A stretch of 64,000 nucleotides of DNA from Bifidobacterium mellis (lineage in GTDB: Bacteria; Actinomycetota; Actinomycetes; Actinomycetales; Bifidobacteriaceae). The DNA is taken from assembly GCF_000967265.1 (NCBI RefSeq), contig NZ_KQ033885.1:471552-535551 (forward strand), in the 5' to 3' direction. The notes under the pieces are model-generated. The model was not told where the DNA came from and made no database searches. It saw only the letters and a list, made by a program, of their open reading frames with translations. The position numbers were made by a program, and so were the translations under genes. How positions within the stretch are numbered: position 1 is the first letter of the stretch; each line of letters opens with the position of its first letter. Of this stretch, positions 8,777 through 16,300 are shown in pieces.

Positions 8777-9658
8777 TCAAACTTTCTTTCTGGCTACCAT
8801 CGAGAAGGTCAGGGGGATCTGAGGCTGATTGCGGGGCATGATCCATCCCTGGAGGTCTGGACTGTACTCAAGCATTGGCAGTGACTGCCAGTCGTCCACA
8901 TTATGCTCGCCGATGGCCTCTATAGTCAGTCCGGCATCCAGAAGAGCGCCGCTTATTTCCTGGAAGTCATGAGCCCAATTGTGATTGGTGGTGTGGGTAA
9001 TTTGGGGTTTTGTCCCATCTTCGAGCGAGTCGGTTGCTGACGTGTAGCTTTGATCGGTCTCGTAGGTCGTTTCTGTTCCGCCAAAATAATCTTGAACTAT
9101 CGACATGCCCTCATTGTTCAAGGCGAAAAGCAGTGGATGGTTGTCGCGGATCATGAATATTCCACCGTCTGCTAGCAGGGAGGCGATTGAACGAGCCCAG
9201 TCCTTTAGATCGGGAAGCCAGGTGATGGTTCCGCAGCTGGTGACGATTACATCGAATGAGCCTTTCTGCTCGGGCATGGCATCGGCAGCGCAACGAGCAT
9301 CACTTTGAACATAGGTTATGGATGCACCGGCCCGTTCAGACAGTTTCCTGGCATAATCCAGCGAGGTGGGAGAGAAATCCAGGCCATATACATCTCGTGC
9401 TCCCAAGCGCCACCATGACAGGGTATCAGAGCCTATATGGCATTGCAGATGCAAAAGGTGCAACCCTTTGATGCTGTGTCCTGGCAGATGGGGCTTCAAG
9501 ACCTCGAGATCCCGCAGGGTTACTGACGACAGGGCCGATGGGTCATCCGCAAATGCGTCAAGGTCTCCATAGCCACCGTTGGCATGTACAACTGCCCTGT
9601 CATTCCAGTTGAGGAGATTATCCTCTACATCCTCGTTCTGGTGCATTTGATGAGGCAC
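8777..9658 (-). CDS. Class I SAM-dependent methyltransferase
   Basis: 293 residues, starting at a GTG with AAAGGA five bases upstream. The Rossmann-type SAM-binding region is visible: motif I LHLQCHIGSDTLSWWRLGA, the acidic ribose-binding Asp in GLDFSP, and a following SDARC segment corresponding to motif II. The middle contains VIVTSCGTITWLPDLKDWA and GGIFMIRDNHP, as in type 11/25 small-molecule methyltransferases. The substrate is unknown. It stands alone between the AraC gene (convergent) and tRNA-Arg, so context gives no pathway. Base composition is slightly more A+T-rich than housekeeping neighbours. Confidence 0.85.
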   Translation of the reverse strand: MPHQMHQNEDVEDNLLNWNDRAVVHANGGYGDLDAFADDPSALSSVTLRDLEVLKPHLPGHSIKGLHLLHLQCHIGSDTLSWWRLGARDVYGLDFSPTSLDYARKLSERAGASITYVQSDARCAADAMPEQKGSFDVIVTSCGTITWLPDLKDWARSIASLLADGGIFMIRDNHPLLFALNNEGMSIVQDYFGGTETTYETDQSYTSATDSLEDGTKPQITHTTNHNWAHDFQEISGALLDAGLTIEAIGEHNVDDWQSLPMLEYSPDLQGWIMPRNQPQIPLTFSMVARKKV

Positions 9659-9812
9659 GGTATTCCTTTCTGATTAGGCTTATCAACAGTGATCGAGCCG
9701 GACAGTATCCAGAGCAGGTTTTCAAGTGCAGATTTGTGCAGACTCGTAAGTCATGCGCGAATATGCAACTTTCTTATTATCCTGAATATCTGCTTCGTTG
9801 GCAAATACAGGG

Positions 9813-9885
9813 TGCCCCGGATGCGATTCGAACGCACGACACCTTCTTTAGGAGAGAAGTGCTCTATCCCCTGAGCTACCGGGGC
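9813..9885 (-). tRNA. tRNA-Arg (anticodon CCT)
   Basis: On the minus strand a complete cloverleaf folds: acceptor GCCCCGG/CCGGGGC, D arm GCTC/GAGC, anticodon stem CTTCT/AGAAG with loop CTCCTAA giving CCT, and T loop TTCGAAT, with A as discriminator. CCA is not encoded. It decodes AGG, a minor arginine codon in this G+C-rich genome. A TACAGT at 9896-9901 (minus strand) is a possible -10. Confidence 0.95.
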
Positions 9886-10094
9886 AACGGAAACTACTGT
9901 ACCACGAGGCGGGACTTGGGCAGGTCGCCGGGGTGCAGGCCAAGGGAAGGCCTTGGGACCGTGCTCTTCCTGGAGAAGTTGGCCCCCTATCCCTGCTCGC
10001 TATGCGGTCATGGTTTACAATGGCTCAACGGCCGAGCTGACTGTGCATTCCTCGGAAGGGGGACCGGGTCGGCGATGATTTGCTGGAGGAGACC

Positions 10095-11120
10095 ATGGCG
10101 AGATTCAGACAGTCCTTCCTGGTGAAGCATGTCTTTGGGTGGACGGCCAGGCTGCTGGCGTTGGTCAGCTTGCTGGCTCTGGCGGCGCGTGCCTGCCCGG
10201 CATGGCTGTCATCGATCCCATACCTGCCGGACCTGGCCGCGCTGACGCCCTGGTTCATCTTCTTGGGTCTGCTGGCCCTGGTCCTGGCCCTGATGGCTTC
10301 ACGATGGTTCACCGCTTTGGTGCTTATCGCCGCCTTGGCCCTGAATGTCTACTGGCAGTACCCCTTCTACCAGGAGGGTTCCGAGCTCAAAGGGAAAGCC
10401 GATCAGCTCATGGCCCTTGGGCATCCCGACCGGTACGACGATGTGGCCCGGGTCATGACGCTGAACGTCTACAAGGGTCAGGCCGATGCTGATCAGGTGG
10501 TCAAGACCGTCAGCGACAACAGGGTCGAGGTGCTGGCTCTGCAGGAGGTCAGCGAGGGTTTTGTGGACCGTCTGCACAAGGCCGGTATCGATCGCTACCT
10601 GCCCCACGAGCAGCTTTCCACATCGTCGAAGGAATACGCCAACGGTCTTTGGACGGCTGCGCCAATGCAGTCGCCCTCAAAGGACGACGTGGGTTCCCGC
10701 TCCTCCATGATGCCGGCGGCCAGCATCGACTTCGGCAGGGGCAAGACCAGCGTCAGATTCGTCTCGGTCCATACCACCTCGCCGCAACCGGGTAGTTGGA
10801 ATGCCTGGCGACGCAGCGTGTCCGACCTGGGGAAGCTGCGAAAGCACGAGCACACTCGATACGTGCTGATGGGAGACTTCAACGCCACCTATGATCATGC
10901 CGTTTTCCGAGACATGCTGGGGGAGCGGTTCAGTGATGGGGCACGTCAGGCCGGGCATGGCATGAGCATGACCTGGCCGGCCGACAGGGCCCCCTTGCCC
11001 AGGTTGGCAGCCATCGATCATGTTGTGGTGGACCGTGACATCAGGGCCAACCGTCTGCAGGCCGTACCTATCGCAGGTTCGGATCATGCGGCCCTGCTGG
11101 CCACGGTGATGGTGGAGTAG
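10095..11120 (+). CDS. Membrane-anchored endonuclease/exonuclease/phosphatase family protein
   Basis: 341 residues. ATG 10095 follows GGAGGA (10085-10090). The first 90 residues contain three hydrophobic segments, placing the C-terminal domain at the outer face or membrane surface. The domain carries the EEP fold signatures: VMTLNVYKGQAD (Asn ligand), VLALQEV (metal-binding Glu), YVLMGDFNATYDH (Asp/Asn pair) and the terminal IDHVVVD...GSDHAALL catalytic Asp-His. Such proteins hydrolyse phosphodiester bonds in nucleic acids, phospholipids or inositol phosphates; the substrate here is unknown. Its stop is only 7 bases from the convergent xseB stop. Confidence 0.85.
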   Translation: MARFRQSFLVKHVFGWTARLLALVSLLALAARACPAWLSSIPYLPDLAALTPWFIFLGLLALVLALMASRWFTALVLIAALALNVYWQYPFYQEGSELKGKADQLMALGHPDRYDDVARVMTLNVYKGQADADQVVKTVSDNRVEVLALQEVSEGFVDRLHKAGIDRYLPHEQLSTSSKEYANGLWTAAPMQSPSKDDVGSRSSMMPAASIDFGRGKTSVRFVSVHTTSPQPGSWNAWRRSVSDLGKLRKHEHTRYVLMGDFNATYDHAVFRDMLGERFSDGARQAGHGMSMTWPADRAPLPRLAAIDHVVVDRDIRANRLQAVPIAGSDHAALLATVMVE

Positions 11121-11127
11121 AGGGCTC

Positions 11128-11451
11128 TCAGGCATCCAGGTTGGACTGGGTGCCGGCCTGGGCTCCGGCGCTGGCCTGCTCCTGCTGGGCTGCATCAAGC
11201 TTGGCCCGCACCTGGCCCAGCAGCTCCTGGGCACGCTTGGCCAGGGCTTCGCCGATCTCCCACTGACGCATGGAGGCATCCAGATCCAGGCCGCCGGCCT
11301 CCAGCGCCTGAACCGCCTGGATCAGCTGGTCCCGGGCCTGCTCATAGGGCAGTTTGGCGATGGTCTCGCGTTCCTTCTGGCTCAGGGCCGAAGCCAGTAC
11401 CGGCTCTTCCTTGCCCTGCCCCTTGGTCTGCTCCTCGTCGGTGTCGCTCAT
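11128..11451 (-). CDS. xseB: Exodeoxyribonuclease VII small subunit
   Basis: The accessory subunit of exonuclease VII, which degrades single-stranded DNA from both ends in the cytoplasm. It is 107 residues from the ATG at 11451, preceded by GAGGAG; an upstream in-frame ATG at 11496 lacks a good site. The core KLPYEQARDQLIQAVQALEA and GLDLDASMRQWEIGEALAKR matches the XseB helical hairpin. A short acidic N-terminal extension and an Ala/Gln-rich tail are lineage additions. It follows xseA by about 107 bases on the same strand. Confidence 0.93.
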   Translation of the reverse strand: MSDTDEEQTKGQGKEEPVLASALSQKERETIAKLPYEQARDQLIQAVQALEAGGLDLDASMRQWEIGEALAKRAQELLGQVRAKLDAAQQEQASAGAQAGTQSNLDA

Positions 11452-11557
11452 GCCTGCTCCTCTTCCTGTCTGATTCTTATCTGGTGCATTATCCAAATCC
11501 CTGATGACGCGGATGGTTATCGCGGACGATTATATGTGGCCGACCACGTGGAATGGG

Positions 11558-12868
11558 TCACTGCCCGCTGACGACCCTGGTCTCGATCCGACCTTCTTTG
11601 ACGGTCAGGGTCAGATCCTGATCGGTCTGGACCTGCTGGGGACTGACGACCACCTTCCCGTCCAGGGTCTGCACGACTGCGTATCCGCGGTCCAGCGTGG
11701 ACTGGGGAGAGAGGGCGGTCAGCGAGGACTGGAGCTTCTCCACGGTCAGGGAGGCGTCGTCCACGATCCGCCGAAGGGCGATGTCCAGGCGAACCAGGGA
11801 CTCATCGACCAGCCGCTGGGGCTTGTCCAGCATGGTCTGCGGCTTGGTCAGGCTGGGGCGGTTGGCGTATCCCTCGATCAGCCGTGTCTCGCCTTCGACC
11901 ATATTCTCGATGCGCGCGTTTATGCGCATCCGGGCCTCCTGGATGATGCCCTCCTGCTCGACCAGGTCGGGCACCACCCGCTTGGCTGCGTCGGTGGGGG
12001 TTGAGGCGCGCAGATCCGCCGCCAGATCGATAAGGGTCCAGTCGTCCTCGTGGCCGATGGCCGAGACGATGGGGGTGACGCAGGCTGCCGTGGCCCGGAC
12101 CACGGACTCGTCCGAGAAGCCCAGCAGGTCCTCGAAGCTGCCGCCGCCCCTGGCCACGATGATCACATCCACAGCCGGATCAGCATCCAGCTTCTGGATG
12201 GCTTCGACCACCTCGGGCGGGCACTGGGGGCCCTGAACGTGGGCGTGCACCACGGAGAATTCGATGGTGGGCCAGCGCAGACGGGCGTTGGTGATCACAT
12301 CCCCCTCGGCCCTGGCCTTGGGCGCGCAGATCAGGCCGATGCGCCGGGGGAATTCGGGGAGGGGAACCTTGTTTTCCGCATCGAAGAGGCCCTCGCCCTT
12401 GAGCTTGCGCCTGAGCTGGTCGATCTGCTCCTTGAGGTCGCCGGTGCCTACACGTTTGATCCGGTCGGCCATGAAGCTCAGACGGGTCTGTTTGATCCAC
12501 AGGTCGGGCCGCCCGTGCACCACCACACGGTCGCCCTGGCGGAATTCCCTGGCCTGGGTGGCGAAGGCACGGAAGCCCATGACGTTGATGGAGATGTCCT
12601 CGAAGTTGTCGCGCAGGGTCAGATAGGCGGAACCGGTCCGGCGGGTATTGATCTCCACGATCTGACCCTCCACCCAGGCTCCGGGCCAGCGGGCCACTGC
12701 GTCGTGGTACTTCTGGCTGAGCACGCTGACCGGCCAGGGATCTTCCTCGGTGGTATCTCGTGCCAGGCGGGGCAGTTGATCCAAGGGTTTGGGGGTCGGT
12801 CCCGACGAGGCTGGGCCAGCCGGCGCACCCATCGACCCGCGCATGTTCGAACCCATGTATGCTCGCAC
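11558..12868 (-). CDS. xseA: Exodeoxyribonuclease VII large subunit
   Basis: The catalytic subunit of exonuclease VII, about 436 residues. The start is set at GTG 12868 because AGGAGG lies six bases upstream; longer in-frame extensions to 13063 have no ribosome binding site. The order is an OB-fold tRNA_anti-like domain (WPGAWVEGQIVEINTRRTGSAYLTLRD), then the catalytic domain with GLICAPKARAEGDVITNARLRWP, VVHAHVQGPQCPPEVVEAI, VIIVARGGGSFEDLLGFSDE and PIVSAIGHEDDWTLIDLAADLRASTPT. The coiled-coil C-terminus ends with LDRGYAVVQ. With xseB it forms a DNA repair operon. Confidence 0.95.
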   Translation of the reverse strand: MRAYMGSNMRGSMGAPAGPASSGPTPKPLDQLPRLARDTTEEDPWPVSVLSQKYHDAVARWPGAWVEGQIVEINTRRTGSAYLTLRDNFEDISINVMGFRAFATQAREFRQGDRVVVHGRPDLWIKQTRLSFMADRIKRVGTGDLKEQIDQLRRKLKGEGLFDAENKVPLPEFPRRIGLICAPKARAEGDVITNARLRWPTIEFSVVHAHVQGPQCPPEVVEAIQKLDADPAVDVIIVARGGGSFEDLLGFSDESVVRATAACVTPIVSAIGHEDDWTLIDLAADLRASTPTDAAKRVVPDLVEQEGIIQEARMRINARIENMVEGETRLIEGYANRPSLTKPQTMLDKPQRLVDESLVRLDIALRRIVDDASLTVEKLQSSLTALSPQSTLDRGYAVVQTLDGKVVVSPQQVQTDQDLTLTVKEGRIETRVVSGQ

Positions 12869-13340
12869 CTGATGCCTCCTGACCATCGGTTCCGCCAGTC
12901 TGACCAACCTATCTGGCAACGGCCTGTACAGGACGGTATGCGGGTTGGTCAGCGAAGGAAACGTCCTCTCAGGGTCTCTCAATACGGGGACAATTCCATG
13001 TCCTCTGCCGGTCTGCTGCAGGCCCTCTGCTGGTTGTTCTTGGGCCGATTTCGCCGAGGGCACAGTGGCATTTCTCCCGTTTGCAAGGAGTCTGGGACTG
13101 AGGTCAAAGTGTGAAAGAGAAGGGTTGGAACAATGCCTTGATGCAACTGCCCTCGTCTGCGGCTTGCCTGCAGCAGAGGCGGTTTTCCCGGCGGCTGTGT
13201 CAAAGGAGACAGTCTTGTTTCCCTCATATCGCGGAAGTTATTCATGCTCTGGCGGTAGCATAAATAAAGTAAGCCGGATATGATGTGGTGTCTGCTTTTC
13301 GAGCCCATCATGCGGCGGTCTCACGGATTGAGGTTGTTTC
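12869..13340. other. Intergenic region between divergent xseA and the giant activase gene
   Basis: About 470 bases with no convincing gene. It must hold the xseA promoter and the promoter of the gene at 13341. A TATGAT at 13279-13284 is a possible -10 for the rightward gene, without a good -35. GAGG about 9 bases before ATG 13341 is a weak ribosome binding site. Confidence 0.4.
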
Positions 13341-16300
13341 ATGTCTGATGGCGTCGACATAGCGGGTCGATATAAGGGCACAGGACCGCGGGATCTCCTG
13401 CGTGTGGGTTTGGACATCGGTTCCACCACAGTCAAGGCCGTGGTTCTTGGCACAGGGGATAGATTGGATCAGGCGCTTTTCAGCGACTACCGCCGTCACC
13501 ACGCCAATGTGCGGCAGTGCGTGGCGGAGCTGGTCACGGATATCAAGCTTTCCCTGTCACGGGTTGGCCTGGCCGGCAATCCCATCAGCCTGGTGATCAC
13601 CGGCTCGGGCGGGTTGGAACTGGCCAGCCAGCTTCAGGCCGAGTTCGCCCAGGAGGTCATTGCCGAGACCGAGGCCATCAACGCCACCTATCCCGAGGGG
13701 GACGTGATCATCGAGCTGGGCGGCGAGGATGCCAAGATCACCTATCTGAAGCCCACCCCGGAGCAGCGGATGAACGGATCCTGCGCAGGCGGGACCGGAG
13801 CCTTCATCGATCAGATGGCCACCCTGCTCAATACCGATGCTTCCGGCCTGAACGATATGGCTTCCAAATACAAGACCATTTATCCCATCGCCTCGCGCTG
13901 TGGGGTCTTCGCCAAGTCAGACCTGCAGCCTCTGATCAACGACGGAGCCGCCAAGGAGGATCTGGCTGCATCCATCTTCAACGCCGTGGCCACGCAGACC
14001 ATCTCCGGTCTGGCCTGCGGACGTCCCATCCGCGGCAACGTGATCTTTTTGGGCGGGCCCCTCTTCTTTATGAGCGAGTTGAGGGAAGCCTTCAAGCGGA
14101 TCCTTCAGAACAGGGTCAGCCGCTACATCATTCCCGAGAACGCGCACCTCTATGTGGCCTATGGCGCTGCCATCATGGCTGGTCGTCAGGAGCAGGACGA
14201 CCAGGATAATGCAGCGCAGGTCAAGACCGACTATTCGCCGGAGACCGATGTGAACGACCCCTTCGGCCCGGCTTGGGGGCTGGACCAGATGGAGGTCGAC
14301 AAGGCGCGGTCCGAAAAGGCATCGAGCCTGGACAAGATGGCTCTGCAGGATGCCATGCAGGACGGCCGCACCACTACCTTGGTGGACGGTGAGAACAAGG
14401 TTCCTGCGAGCGAAACCGCCAAGGATGCCAGCCAAAATCAAGCAATGAACTTTGATCTGACTTCGCTGGATGGGGTCCTCTCCGCCCTGAAGGGTCTGGA
14501 GAACATGCCCTCCACGGCCAGAACGATCCGCCCGCTCTTCCTGAACGAGGAGGAGTGCAGGGAGTTCAACGACCGTCATGGGGCCCAGGTCATCCCCACC
14601 GGGGACCTGTCCGGAGCAAAGGGGCCGCACTTCCTGGGCATCGATGCGGGCAGCACCACCATCAAGGCCGTGCTGATCAACGACGACAAGACCATCGTCT
14701 GGTCCACCTACGGGGTGCATAAGGACAGCCCGCTGATCGCCGCCGCCAACATCGTCAAGGAGGTCAGGAAGTCCCTGCCGGAGGGGGCCTACATCGCCCG
14801 TGCCTGCGCTACCGGCTATGGTGAGGGCCTGGTCAAGGCCGGCCTGCATGTCGACGAGGGCGTGGTCGAGACCATGGCCCACTACCGGGCAGCCGAGGAG
14901 ATCAGCCCCGGGGTCACCTCGGTCATCGACATCGGCGGGCAGGACATGAAGTACATCGCCGTCAACGACGGGGTCATTGATTCCATCTGCGTCAACGAGG
15001 CCTGCTCGGCCGGCTGCGGGTCCTTCCTGCAGACCTTCGCCCAGTCCATGGGCATCAGCATCCAGGAGTTCACCAAGCAGGCGTTGGCTTCCGAGGCCCC
15101 GACCGATCTGGGCTCCCGCTGTACGGTCTTCATGAACTCCTCGGTCAAGCAGGCTCAGAAGGAGGGCGCTTCCCCGGAGGACATCGCCGCCGGGCTCTGC
15201 TACTCGGTGGTCAGGAACGCCCTCTACAAGGTCATCAAGCTGCGTGACGCCAACGCCCTGGGGCCGGTGGTCGTGGTCCAGGGAGGCACCTTCCTCAACG
15301 ATGCCGTCCTGCGGGCCTTCGAGCTCCTGACCGGTCGCCAGGTGACCAGGCCCAACATCGCCGGACTCATGGGAGCCTACGGCGCCGCGCTGACGGCCCG
15401 CATGCACTGCCCGCAGAATGAAGAGGTCGAGGATTTGGCTGCGGCTAGTTCCCACGTGGTCGACGGGGAGAAGTCCGTGGCCAGCACGCCTACCACCCCC
15501 AATAGGGCGCCGGCTTCCACCAAGACGAAGTTGTCGCCAGCCGCCGTCAACAAGATTGCCTCCAAGAACGACCAGGGGTTCAAGGCGACCCTGCCCGAAC
15601 TGAAGGTGGAGAACGGCCATGTGGTCAGCTCCATCCTGGCGGGGGACGATCTGGACAACCTGTCCATGACCACCACCCACGATGTCTGCAAGCTCTGCCA
15701 GAACCACTGCAAGCTGACCATCACTGAATTCGAGGACGGCGGCCGCTACGTGACCGGGAATCGCTGCGAGCGTGGCGGCGACAAGAACAGGAAGCGCTCC
15801 GACCGCCCCAACCTCTACGACTTCAAGTACAAGCGGGCCTTTGCCTACCGTCGCCTGACCCCGGACAAGGCCACCAGGGGTGATATCGGCATCCCCCGTG
15901 TGCTCAACATGTACGAGGACTACCCCTTCTGGTTCACCCTGCTGACTTCACTGGGCTTCCGTGTCATGATATCCGGGCGTTCCAACCATGAGCTCTTCGA
16001 GAGCGGGATGGAGTCCATCGCCTCCGAGAACATCTGCTACCCGGCCAAGCTGGTCCACGGGCACATTCACTCCCTGGTCGACAAAGGCATCAAGACCATT
16101 TTCTACCCCTGCGTCACATACGAGCAGGAGCTGGTTCCCGATACGGACAACCACTACAACTGCCCCATCGTGGCCAACTACCCGGTGGTGATCGAGGCCA
16201 ACATGGCCGAGCTCAAGGAGAACGGCGTCCGCTTCATGCGGCCCTACTTCAACCTGTCCAACAAGGAGAAGATGGTCGAGCGGATCGTCAAGGTCTTCGA

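Noticed and set aside
9736-10125. Plus-strand open frame over tRNA-Arg
   Set aside because: It runs across the tRNA gene on the opposite strand and shows no protein family features.
13917-15707. Minus-strand open frame of about 600 codons in the activase gene
   Set aside because: It is fully contained in the activase coding region, which has strong family motifs in the other strand.
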